In this document: in pieces, positions 8,484 through 17,000 of the stretch
How positions within the stretch are numbered: position 1 is the first letter of the stretch
Layout: each line of letters opens with the position of its first letter
Assembly: GCA_016720835.1 (NCBI GenBank)
Contig: JADKJW010000011.1
Location: forward strand, 1 to 64,000
Direction: 5' to 3'
DNA: 64,000 nucleotides
Source: Ignavibacteria bacterium
GTDB lineage: Bacteria; Bacteroidota; Ignavibacteria; SZUA-365
Program-made: the position numbers and the translations under genes
Notes under the pieces: model-generated
The model's database searches: none
Told to the model about the DNA's origin: nothing
The model's input: only the letters and a program-made list of their open reading frames with translations

Positions 8484-8855
8484 ATGCTGGCAGGCATGGA
8501 CGACGTGCGCGCGCTCGGATCCGGGAGCACGCTCATCGATTCCCGCGCACCGGAACGCTATCGCGGGGAAACGGAACCGCTCGATGCGAAGGCCGGCCAT
8601 ATCCCCGGAGCGGTGAACCGGCCGTGGATGGCCGCGCTCGCGCCCGACCTGCGCCTCCTCTCTCCGGAGCGCCTTCGCGAGGCCTTCGGAGAATTATCGG
8701 ACAGACCTGTCGTGTATTGCGGTTCCGGCGTGACCGCCTGCATCAACGTGCTCGCCATCGAGGAGGCCGGATACGGCATGCCGCGGCTCTATGCGGGGAG
8801 CTGGAGCGACTGGATTTCGTGGCCGGAGAATCCGATCGCCACGGGACCGGCCTGA
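8484..8855 (+). CDS. Sulfurtransferase (rhodanese), catalytic C-terminal domain of a split SseA-like enzyme
   Basis: A 123-residue frame beginning one base after the TGA of the first half (TGA-G-ATG). It carries LIDSRAPERYRGE, AGHIPGAVNRPW and the active-site loop CGSGVTA at residues 79-85 with catalytic Cys79. CGSGVTA is typical of mercaptopyruvate-type enzymes, which transfer sulfur from 3-mercaptopyruvate or thiosulfate to thiol or cyanide acceptors. The linker residues before the ATG (TEMLAGMDDV) read naturally from the first domain if one base is skipped, which supports an indel. The stop codon at 8853-8855 lies in the loop of a 10-bp hairpin. Confidence 0.85.
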   Translation: MLAGMDDVRALGSGSTLIDSRAPERYRGETEPLDAKAGHIPGAVNRPWMAALAPDLRLLSPERLREAFGELSDRPVVYCGSGVTACINVLAIEEAGYGMPRLYAGSWSDWISWPENPIATGPA

Positions 8856-8868
8856 TCCGGCCGGTCCC
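8843..8868. terminator. Hairpin between convergent genes
   Basis: GGGACCGGCC (8843-8852) and GGCCGGTCCC (8859-8868) form a perfect 10-bp stem around a 6-base loop that contains the TGA of the sulfurtransferase. It sits between that stop and the convergent UPF0182 stop at 8880. There is no T-tract on either side, so it may block read-through or exonucleases rather than act as a classical terminator. Confidence 0.45.
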
Positions 8869-8879
8869 GCGCGCAGTCA

Positions 8880-11597
8880 TTACTTCGCGCTCTGATCGAC
8901 GAGCCGCTCGAGATCTTTTTTCAGCTGATCGAACTCCTCGCCGTACTTCGTCCAGTTTCCATCCTTCAGATACTTCATCGCCCGCGTGTAGCGGTCCATC
9001 GCGGAGCGCGCGAGTTGGCGCACTTCCTGCGGTCCGCTCACAGGTCCCGCCTTCGTGGTCGCCGCGGGCTGCGCGGCGGTGGCCGCGGGCGCTTCCGTGC
9101 GGCCGAACACCCGCGCGAGCGCGTCCTCGAGCGTCGTCTCCATCGAGATGCGATTGCCGTGCGCGACGATGACGCGCTTGAGTTCGGGCAGCTTTCCCGA
9201 CGTCGCCTGCAGGTACACCGGTTGCACGTAGATGACTTCCTCCCGGATGGGGATGACGAGGAGGTTGCCGCGCGTCACGCTGGAGCCCTGCTGGTTCCAG
9301 AGCGTGAGCTGCGAGGAGATCACCGGGTCCTGGTCGATGCGCGCCGCCACCTGCATCGGTCCGTAGGTCAGATCCTGCTTCGGGAATTTGAAGACGAGCA
9401 TCTTGCCGTAGTGTTCGCGGTCGCTGCGCGCGCAGAGCCAGGCGATCATGTTGTCGCGCTTGTTCGGCGTGTACGGGATCATCTGGATGAATTCTTCCGT
9501 CGCCTCGCCCGGCAGGCGCATGATGGCATAGTAACTCTCCATCTTCTGCACCTGATCCTGCAGCTTCTCGTTCGCGACGTTCCACAGGTCTTCCTTGTTG
9601 TAGAACACCTGCGGGTCCTCCATGTGGTAGGTCTCGTAGATCGCCGCCTGGACGTCGAAGAGGTCCTGCGGATAGCGCACGTGCGCGCGCAGCGCGGAGG
9701 GCATCTCTTCCTGCGGACGGAACAGCGTCGGGAAAATGCCGGCGTAGGTGCGGATCATGGGATCGACCGATGCGTTGTTCAGGTAGAACGTCGTCTTCCC
9801 GTCGTAGGCGTCGATCACCACCTTCACCGAGTTGCGGATGTAGTTGATGCCCTCCACGGGCTTCGAGTACGGATACCGATTGGTGGACGTGTAGGCGTCG
9901 TACATCCAGAAGAGGCAGCCCTCCGCGACGACGAGGTAGGGATCACGGTCATACGTGAGGAAAGGCGCGATCTTCTGCACGCGATCCTGGATGTTGCGCA
10001 CATACAGGATGCGGCTCTGATCCGCGAGATAGCTCGAGATCAGCAGATTCCATTCGCCGAAATGCATCGCGTACATCAGCCGGCGGAAAAACGAGCCGAT
10101 GCCGACGCCGCTCTCGCCCTTGTACTTCGTCATCTGGTTCTGATCGCCGAGCGGATAGTCGAACTCGTCGATGTTGCCCTTCACCACCACCGGCGTTCCG
10201 GTCTCCTCGCCGTAGTAGATCTCGGGCCGCGTCACTTCGAGGCCCACGTTGGACTGGGGCGGGATGTCCTTCAGGAAGAATTCCGGCAGTCCTTCCTCGG
10301 TCACGACGTTGACCGGACTCATCCCGAGCCCGTAACCGTGCGTGTACACGAGGTTCAGATTCACCCAGGTCTTCGCGTTCGCGGGCAGCTTCCCCTGATT
10401 CAGCTCGCGCGCGCTGAGCATCACCTGCCGGTACGTCCCGTTGGGGAGATGGTAGCGGTCGATGTCGATATCCGGAAAATCGTAGTACAGGCGTATCACC
10501 TGCAGCTGGTCGAAGGTGCTTGCCAGCGGACGGTAATCCCACAGCATGATGTTACGGATGGTCGCGCTGTCCGCTTCGATGTCGCTGGCCGTCAGGTCGT
10601 TTTTCGGATTGATGCTGCGCTCTTCGATGCGGTCGATATCGTACGCCTGCCGCGTGAACGCGATGTTGTTCCTGATGTACGGCAGCTCCTTGCTCTGTTC
10701 GTTCGGGTTGACGATGAACTTCTGCATCAGCACCGGGTACAGCGCACCGACGACGACGGCAGCCACCACGAAACCGCCGAACGCTTTCGCGATCCGCTTG
10801 TACGCGCCGACGAACAGACCCTGGGCGATCGCGAGGCCCGCGAAGAGGGTGACCACCATCATGATCCATGCCGCGGGGATCTGGGCCATCGTGTCGGTAT
10901 ATCCCGCGCCGTAGAAACTGCCTGAACGCGTGGAGTACAGCACGTCGTACCGCCCGAGCCAGTAGCCGAACGCGACCAGCGCGAAGAAGATGCCCGCGAG
11001 GATGGCGATGTGCTTCCGCGCCTGCGCGGATACCGACAGGCGGCCGAAGGCGAAGGACACTCCCTGCCGCACCAGGTACACGAGCACCGTCGCACCCATC
11101 GTCAGGACCACGGCGAAGAGCAGCCAGGTCCGCAGCGAGTTGAGGAAAGGCAATGTGAAAATGTAGAATCCGACGTCATTCCCGAAAAGCGGGTCCTGCG
11201 CGTTGAACGGCTGCGAATGCAGGAAGCTGAGCAGCTCCATCCAGTTCATGCTCATCGCGCCCGCCATGAGGAACGCCAGGACTGCTGCGCCGCCGTACAC
11301 CGCCAGCGTCAGGAACTTGCCGAGCAGCTGCACGAGGGCTTCGAAACGTGGATCCACCGCGAGGGTGCCCTGCGAGCGCAGGCTGATGCGGAGGTTCGGC
11401 AGAAGGATGAGAAGGAACACGAAGAAGGCGCCGAGCCAAAGACCGTACTCCGCCTTGTACGTTGTCCAGAACACACTGCCGAGATCCAGGCTGGCGAACC
11501 ACCACATGTTCGTGAGAAATGTAGCGGAGAATCCCAGCAGGCCGAGAATGGCGACGACTGCGAGGACGGTAAAAAGGAGAATGCGTCTCGGTTTCAT
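8880..11597 (-). CDS. UPF0182 family membrane protein
   Basis: A 905-residue protein of the UPF0182 family, whose function is unknown. The first 300 residues hold about seven membrane segments (RRILLFTVLAVVAILGLLGF, then GLWLGAFFVFLLILLPNL, and others up to FVVAAVVVGALYPVLM). After these comes a large, presumably extracytoplasmic domain with the conserved family segments NNIAFTRQAYDID, NIMLWDYRPL, LVYTHGYGLGMSP and NKRDNMIAWLCARSD. A low-complexity Ala-rich linker (residues of about 835-855) precedes a short helical C-terminal tail. It is transcribed alone; no Shine-Dalgarno sequence is visible. A weak promoter-like element (GAAATCTA at 11629-11636, that is TAGATTTC on the minus strand) lies 32 bases upstream of the ATG. 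Confidence 0.88.
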   Translation of the reverse strand: MKPRRILLFTVLAVVAILGLLGFSATFLTNMWWFASLDLGSVFWTTYKAEYGLWLGAFFVFLLILLPNLRISLRSQGTLAVDPRFEALVQLLGKFLTLAVYGGAAVLAFLMAGAMSMNWMELLSFLHSQPFNAQDPLFGNDVGFYIFTLPFLNSLRTWLLFAVVLTMGATVLVYLVRQGVSFAFGRLSVSAQARKHIAILAGIFFALVAFGYWLGRYDVLYSTRSGSFYGAGYTDTMAQIPAAWIMMVVTLFAGLAIAQGLFVGAYKRIAKAFGGFVVAAVVVGALYPVLMQKFIVNPNEQSKELPYIRNNIAFTRQAYDIDRIEERSINPKNDLTASDIEADSATIRNIMLWDYRPLASTFDQLQVIRLYYDFPDIDIDRYHLPNGTYRQVMLSARELNQGKLPANAKTWVNLNLVYTHGYGLGMSPVNVVTEEGLPEFFLKDIPPQSNVGLEVTRPEIYYGEETGTPVVVKGNIDEFDYPLGDQNQMTKYKGESGVGIGSFFRRLMYAMHFGEWNLLISSYLADQSRILYVRNIQDRVQKIAPFLTYDRDPYLVVAEGCLFWMYDAYTSTNRYPYSKPVEGINYIRNSVKVVIDAYDGKTTFYLNNASVDPMIRTYAGIFPTLFRPQEEMPSALRAHVRYPQDLFDVQAAIYETYHMEDPQVFYNKEDLWNVANEKLQDQVQKMESYYAIMRLPGEATEEFIQMIPYTPNKRDNMIAWLCARSDREHYGKMLVFKFPKQDLTYGPMQVAARIDQDPVISSQLTLWNQQGSSVTRGNLLVIPIREEVIYVQPVYLQATSGKLPELKRVIVAHGNRISMETTLEDALARVFGRTEAPAATAAQPAATTKAGPVSGPQEVRQLARSAMDRYTRAMKYLKDGNWTKYGEEFDQLKKDLERLVDQSAK

Positions 11598-11717
11598 GGA
11601 GAGGTACCCGTTGTGATCGGAATGGAATGAAATCTATCCATCTTCCCCGTCAATTGAAAGCTGCCAGCCCGGCACGGCGTTCGCGGCGTTCCGGGAACTT
11701 GCCATCCGCCGGATTCG

Positions 11718-11748
11718 TTGAACAACACGGCGAAATAGCGTATTATTG
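11718..11748 (+). promoter_or_regulatory. Bacteroidota-type promoter for the hydroxylase gene
   Basis: TTG at 11718-11720, a 20-base spacer, and TATTATTG at 11741-11748 (one mismatch from TAnnTTTG). This is 60 bases upstream of ATG 11809. Confidence 0.55.
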
Positions 11749-11808
11749 CAGCCACGTCCATATCGAAGTGTGCATTTTCTCCAAAAAAGGCCGATTGTAA
11801 AGGGTGAC

Positions 11809-12420
11809 ATGAAACTGTACGTATCGAATAAAAAAGAGACGCCGCGGATGTTCGAAAACGAATTCCTGGAATTCGGCACGCGCGTCCATTGGACGATACC
11901 GCTCTTTGTCTATATCCCCCTCAATGCGTGGCTTGTCTACTACGCGTCGGCGGCCTTCCACACCGCCAGCACCACTATCGCCGCATTGTTCGCCGCTGGC
12001 CTCGCGGTGTGGACGCTCACCGAGTACACGCTGCACAGATTCGTGTTCCATTATCATCCGACGTCCGATCTGGGGAAAAAGATTCACTGGATGTTCCACG
12101 GTGTGCATCACGACTATCCCAGCGATCCGCTCCGCCTGGTGATGCCCCCGACCATCAGCATCCCCCTCGCGCTGCTGTTCTACGCCTTCTTTCGCGCGCT
12201 GATGGGCGCCGAATATTCCACGGCCTTCATGCCCGGCTTCCTCACGGGCTATCTGTTCTACGACATCTCCCACTTTGCCGTGCATCACTTCCCGATCAAG
12301 GGACGCTTCTTCGGCGCGATGCGCGAACACCACATGCGCCATCACTTCAAGGATCCCGACGCCGGCTTCGGCGTCAGTTCCCCTCTCTGGGATGTCGTCT
12401 TCCGGACGGTGTACAAGTAA
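11809..12420 (+). CDS. Fatty acid hydroxylase / sterol desaturase family membrane di-iron enzyme
   Basis: A 203-residue membrane protein with the eight-histidine di-iron signature: HRFVFH (H76, H81), HWMFHGVHHDYP (H93, H97, H100, H101), HFAVHH (H155, H159, H160) and HHMRHH (H174, H175, H178, H179). Four hydrophobic segments surround these motifs. The beginning MKLYVSNK and the spacing of histidines resemble bacterial relatives of fatty acid 2-hydroxylase (FAH12/Scs7 type), which hydroxylate acyl chains of lipids such as sphingolipids; the actual substrate is not known. ATG 11809 is preferred over the upstream in-frame ATG 11746 because the promoter at 11718-11748 would place the transcript start after 11746. 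It is transcribed alone. Confidence 0.82.
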   Translation: MKLYVSNKKETPRMFENEFLEFGTRVHWTIPLFVYIPLNAWLVYYASAAFHTASTTIAALFAAGLAVWTLTEYTLHRFVFHYHPTSDLGKKIHWMFHGVHHDYPSDPLRLVMPPTISIPLALLFYAFFRALMGAEYSTAFMPGFLTGYLFYDISHFAVHHFPIKGRFFGAMREHHMRHHFKDPDAGFGVSSPLWDVVFRTVYK

Positions 12421-12463
12421 GCTATCGCACCGCAGTCGTGGGGAACTCGTGAGCACCCGAATG

Positions 12464-12654
12464 GTGTGACTGTGTGACTGTGTGACGCGGTGACACGGAG
12501 ACGCGGTGACAGGGAGATGCGGGGATGGGGAGACGCGGGGATGCGGGGATGCGGAGACGCGGGGATGCGGAGACGCGGGGATGCGGGGATGCGGAGACGC
12601 GGGGATGCGGGGATGCGGAGACGCGGGGATGCGGGGATGCGGAGACGCGGGGAT
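12464..12654. repeat. Octamer tandem array (minisatellite)
   Basis: From 12487 to 12654 the sequence is 21 consecutive 8-base units in unbroken phase. Most are GCGGGGAT or GCGGAGAC, arranged as a 24-base higher-order unit (two GCGGGGAT plus one GCGGAGAC) repeated several times, once shortened to 16 bases. The first units are degenerate (GCGGTGAC, ACGGAGAC, AGGGAGAT). Just before, at 12464-12486, GTGTGACT occurs in the same 8-base rhythm. All three frames are open through the array, giving low-complexity frames on both strands that are not genes. Confidence 0.9.
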
Positions 12655-12675
12655 ACGGGTACCGAAGATCTACTT

Positions 12676-12699
12676 GTTCCCACGCTCCCGCGTGGGAAC
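12676..12699. repeat. Perfect hairpin, intergenic palindrome 1
   Basis: GTTCCCACGC (12676-12685), loop TCCC, then GCGTGGGAAC (12690-12699). The following bases ACATCTTGGTGCCAACACC also contain a short dyad. This type of palindrome is a common dispersed intergenic repeat in GC-rich bacterial genomes. Confidence 0.75.
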
Positions 12700-12755
12700 A
12701 TCTTGGTGCCAACACCGCTTCAGGCTCTGCGATGAGAGCTGGAGCACCATGCCTG

Positions 12756-12782
12756 TTCATCGGGAGCTCTGCTCCCGATGAA
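12756..12782. repeat. REP-like palindrome, copy A
   Basis: TTCATCGGGAGC (12756-12767), loop TCT, GCTCCCGATGAA (12771-12782): a perfect 12-bp stem. Its core ATCGGGAGC/GCTCCCGAT recurs in inverse orientation 42 bases later. Confidence 0.75.
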
Positions 12783-12810
12783 TGAACCTCGTCGAGTATC
12801 GGATGGCTTC

Positions 12811-12833
12811 GATCGGGAGCAGAGCTCCCGATC
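12811..12833. repeat. REP-like palindrome, copy B (inverted relative to A)
   Basis: GATCGGGAGC (12811-12820), loop AGA, GCTCCCGATC (12824-12833). Its 21-base core is the exact reverse complement of the core of copy A, because the loop is AGA instead of TCT. Together the two copies look like a bacterial interspersed mosaic element. Confidence 0.75.
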
Positions 12834-13143
12834 AACATGTCGTTCCGAAATCGCCGCCTCGCTCGCTGCCAACGATAAGCTCAAAGAAAAAGGCCCGAAG
12901 AATCACGAAGACGAAAACCTATTGGATTATTCGACCCGTTCGTGTGCTTCGCGATCGCCTTTTCTCCTGCCGGTAACGTCATTGACTACGATAATGGGAT
13001 ACCTCCAAAGAGTGACCCGGCGTAAAAAGAACGGAAGCTTCTCTTCTCTTCAATCCGAAATCGCCGCCTCGACTTCGCTCGGCGTGACAAGAACAAAAGC
13101 GGCTCTTTTCTTCAATCCGAAATCGGAAATTCGCAATTCGAAA
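12834..13143. other. Gene-free intergenic stretch with short direct repeats
   Basis: No credible gene is seen. The segment CCGAAATCGCCGCCTCG occurs at 12845-12861 and again at 13054-13070, and CTTCAATCCGAAATCG occurs at 13048-13063 and 13110-13125. The segment looks like decayed dispersed repeat material between the octamer/palindrome block and the glycosyltransferase stop at 13144. Confidence 0.6.
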
Positions 13144-14049
13144 TTACGAGTGCCGCATCGCCTTCCAGTACCCCCGCACATACCCCGCGTCGCGGTACCA
13201 CACAGTTTGCATCAGACACAACCCTCCCTGCCCTGCGAGCGCCCACAGGCGCGCGAGGCGCCGCAGCGGACCGGCAGCGTGCGCCGCACTCACGCGACGC
13301 ATCGCGTGTACGTACAATGCCTGAGTGATTTCGGTGCCCTCGCGATTCGCCGGACTCGGGTCGTGACGAAAACGCAGCGACGGCAGCACGCGCAACGAGT
13401 GCGTGCGCGCGACGGCGTTGGAAAATTCCACGTCCTCCGCGAAACCGCGGCCAGTGGTAAGCCCGATGGCCGGGCCTGTCAAACCTTCGTCGAAGCGCGT
13501 ATCGCCGATTGCGCTGCGACGGAAGGAGACGGCCGTGGACGCAAGGAATTCCACCTCGCTCTCCGTCTCGAAATCACAGCCGAAATCCGGAAAGCCTGAC
13601 AGCCGGAAACGGCCGCGACCGCGATCCGTCTGCAGCAGGAACACCTTCCGGTACAAGAGAAATGGCCAGACGGCCTTGGGCTGATTCAGAGGCAGACCCG
13701 CGATGCCGCCGATGCGGCCTTCGACGTCATCCGCGAAACGCCGCAGCACGGCGCCGCAATAGTCCGCGGGGAGGAGCACGTCGTCGTCGAAGAAACTCAC
13801 GATGTCGCCCGTGGCCGCAGCGAGGCCCGCGTTCTTCTGACCGCTGATGTTCGAGGCCGCGCGAAGCATGGTGACACGCGGCGCCTGAGAAGACTGCGCA
13901 TCGGGTGACGGAGCGAACGTGACATCCCGTTCCGAAGCATCCACGAGAATGATCTCATCCGGCGGAACATCCTGCGCGGCGAGCATCGCGAGCGACGCGG
14001 CCGCCTCGCGCGGCCTGTCCTTCGTGATGACGATCGCGCTGTGCGTCAT
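13144..14049 (-). CDS. Glycosyltransferase family 2
   Basis: A 301-residue GT-A fold transferase without membrane segments. The nucleotide-sugar binding start is SAIVITKDRPREAAASLAML, followed by GQKNAGLAAATGDIVSFFDDDVLLPADY with the DDD metal-binding motif at about residue 92. The acceptor region contains FAEDVEFSNAVARTH (an ED-type catalytic acid). The donor and acceptor are not known. It starts 9 bases after the sprA stop on the same strand and is probably the last gene of a sprA transcript, so a role in surface glycan or glycoprotein modification is possible but unproven. Confidence 0.82.
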   Translation of the reverse strand: MTHSAIVITKDRPREAAASLAMLAAQDVPPDEIILVDASERDVTFAPSPDAQSSQAPRVTMLRAASNISGQKNAGLAAATGDIVSFFDDDVLLPADYCGAVLRRFADDVEGRIGGIAGLPLNQPKAVWPFLLYRKVFLLQTDRGRGRFRLSGFPDFGCDFETESEVEFLASTAVSFRRSAIGDTRFDEGLTGPAIGLTTGRGFAEDVEFSNAVARTHSLRVLPSLRFRHDPSPANREGTEITQALYVHAMRRVSAAHAAGPLRRLARLWALAGQGGLCLMQTVWYRDAGYVRGYWKAMRHS

Positions 14050-14058
14050 GCCCGCGGC

Positions 14059-17000
14059 TTACGAGCCGGTGATCTGTATGCGCAGCTCGAGTCCGCCTTC
14101 ATGGATGGTCGTGCCCGGAATGCGGGAACCGACGGAGTCGTCGGGCTTCGTGCGCTGATACCGGTAGAACAGCGACGACTGCACGCGCTGGCTGATGGTG
14201 TAGCGCACGCGCGGCTCGATGGTGATGCGCGTCGTGCCCTCGCGCGGCAGGCCGCCGGCCTCGAGGTTGTTGATCTCGTACACGAAGGACGACGACTTCG
14301 TCATGCTGAACGAGAAACTGAAGTCGATGTCGTTCTTGAGCGAAAGGCCGAAAAGCGGCATGTCAAAACCGGACTTGCGGAAGTTCGCCGTGAGCGTGAT
14401 CTCGTCCGTTGCCTGCTCCACGATATTGCTCGACGAGGTGTTGAGATCGAAGTTCTTCTGCTTGCCCCAGCGCGAATTCACCGTCATGTCGCCTCCCCAG
14501 AGCTTGTTGAAGGAGAACGTCAGACCGATCAGCGGCGCGAAGTTGAACCCGACGCGCTTGCTCTCGGTAATGCGCTCGCCGCTCTCGGGATCGCTGTGGT
14601 AGGCGGTGGTCAAGGTGGATGCGTAACGGTGCTCGAAGGAGATGCGGTCCGCGAAACCCTGCAGGAAGGCGAGCTTCTCGAGCCCGTCCCAGCGCAATCC
14701 CCAGTTCATGCGCGGGAGGAAACCGCCGAAGGTGCGCGTCAGCCAGGGCACCGCCTCGAAGCCGTCTTCGAAGGCCTGCGTGAGCAGCTCGGACGGATTG
14801 GCCGTCGTGTCCTCGGAGCGCAGCTTCCTGTAGCGCTCGGCGACGGCGTCCACATTCGTGTTGAAGAGCCCGAAGAACAGGAAGTCCGGGAACGCCATGT
14901 ACGAGCGCTCCAGCGAGCCCGTGGAGGTCATGCCCGTGATGGTCTGCTGCCCGAGCGAATCGGTGCGGAACTGCGTGTTCTTGTTCATCGACCAGCGCAG
15001 ATCCCAGTTGAGGTCCACGCGGGCGCCTTCCCACAGCGGTCGGCTCGTCTTGATCGAGACGGTGTTCGACTGCGAGAAGTTGTCGACGTACGTGCCGTTG
15101 GGATTCGGAGCACGCAGGCCGCGTTCATAGCCGTTGATGCCGACGAAGGGGAAGCCGTTCTTGAGCGCGATGCTTCCGGACTTCGGATTCGGGTCGCTGA
15201 TCAGGCCGAATTGATACAGGCGCGACGGCCCCAACTCGGGATCGCTCGAACCGCCGGGAGATGTGGTCCAGAACGCGCTGAAGCCCGTGCCCCCGCGTAC
15301 GCCCGCCACGGTGCTGTTGTTGTTCTCCGAGAAGGTGAAGCTCACGTTCTCGTAATCGAGCAGCGGAATCTTGATCAGGTAATACGCGGCCTTGCCGAGG
15401 ATCTGGCCGACGGTCGGTCCCGGCGCGCTCAGCGAATCGAGCGCGAGCGCGGTCGAGTCCCTGCCTCCCAGCGAATCGGCCGGGGCGCCCGAGCCGATGA
15501 GCCTCGCGAGTTCCACCTGACTCTTCTTGAGATCGGCCATCACTTTTTTGTACTGCTCGGGATTCTTCTGCTGCAGATCCGCCGACATCTTCTCGAGTTC
15601 TTCCTGCTTCTTGATCAGGCCCTGCTTGGTGTCGTCGATCGCGATCTCGCGCCGGCCTCGGCCCGGAATGGTGCCGCGCTGCAGGGCGGGTGGCTGGCCG
15701 GGAGCGGACTCCTTGACATCGAACAGCGGATCGAACAACGACTTCACGCGGAAGTTGACCTGCCAGTTGATCGTCGAATTGTAACTCGCCGTGCGGCCCA
15801 GCCCGAGCTGCTGCAGGTTCTCCTGCCAGTTGTAGTTGACCGTGTAGCCGCCGGACATGTCGAAGTACCGGTCGATGTCGAAGTACTTCGGAAGCTGCGG
15901 ACGGCTGTTGAGGCTGAACGATTGTGTGTAGCGGATCGGCAGGCCGAAGTTCAACGATCCGCGCCCGAAGAAGATGTCGCTGAAGATGGCCGAACTCTGC
16001 CGCTGCCGCAGCACCAGCGCGCCGTAGACATCGGTGATCGGATTGCCGAGCCCGTCGGTTTCAGGTTCGGTCTCGAAGGAGAGCAGCGAGGTCTGCAGCG
16101 CTTCGCTGAGACTGCCGCTCAGATTCAGGAAGCTCTGCTCGGACAGCGTGAAGGAAATGTTGGCCGTGCGGTTGTGCGTGAAGTCGCGGATGAAGGGACG
16201 GAACTCCGGCGGATTGCGGCGCTGTTCCTCCACACGCGAGCGGTTCAGATCGGCCGACATGCCCACGCGCTGCGGCGCGAAGTAGAACTTCGCGTCCTTG
16301 TAGAATTCGAGCAGGAAGAGTCCGTCGAAGAGATCGCGGAACGGCTGCACGTAGAGTTCGCGCCCGAAATCGAAGCCGTAGCCCACGCGCGCGCTCCACT
16401 GCCAGTTGCGACGTCGCTGTATCGTGGGATCGCGGAAGCGCGTGATGGAATAATTGTACCCGAGTTCGAGACGGTTGACAAAATCCTCGATCAGCCAGCT
16501 CTTGCCGGGCACTTTCAGGCGTATGGTCGGAATCGCCCAGGAGTCGCGGATCTCGAGCGTCTGCGTCGCGAGGCGCGCGTCGCGCACGGCGAGGTCGATC
16601 TCGCGCTGCGGCCGGTTGTTGCGGCGCATGTCCAGTTCGAGCGTGCGCAACGCGCCTTCCACTTCCACGTCGGGCTGGCCCGGCAACAGCAGCGGCCTCG
16701 AGAGATTCTCGGCATGCGTGTAGGTGACGCGCACCTGTGTGCCCTGCCATTCCTTCGGAAACACCTTGTCCATGTTCAGCGTCGTGTTCACGCTGTAGGC
16801 GCTCGTGTAGGCGCGCGTGGTGCTGAAGCGGTCGGACAACCCGTGGAAATACGGATCGCTGTAACTCGTCGAGAGGTTCACGTCCGCGATGTCCGCGAGG
16901 CGAATGTTCGCCGATCCGGTGTATGCGTAGCCCTTCTGTTTGTTCGGACCGATCACACGAAGTTCGTTGATCCATATCTGTCCGCTGATCGGATGCATGT

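Noticed and set aside
12487..12654. Possible CRISPR array
   Set aside because: The units are 8 bases long and contiguous, with no spacers and no cas genes nearby.
12490..12838. Several short open frames on both strands through the repeat block
   Set aside because: The octamer array is open in all frames and yields only RGDAGM-type repeats, with no ribosome-binding site or conserved region.
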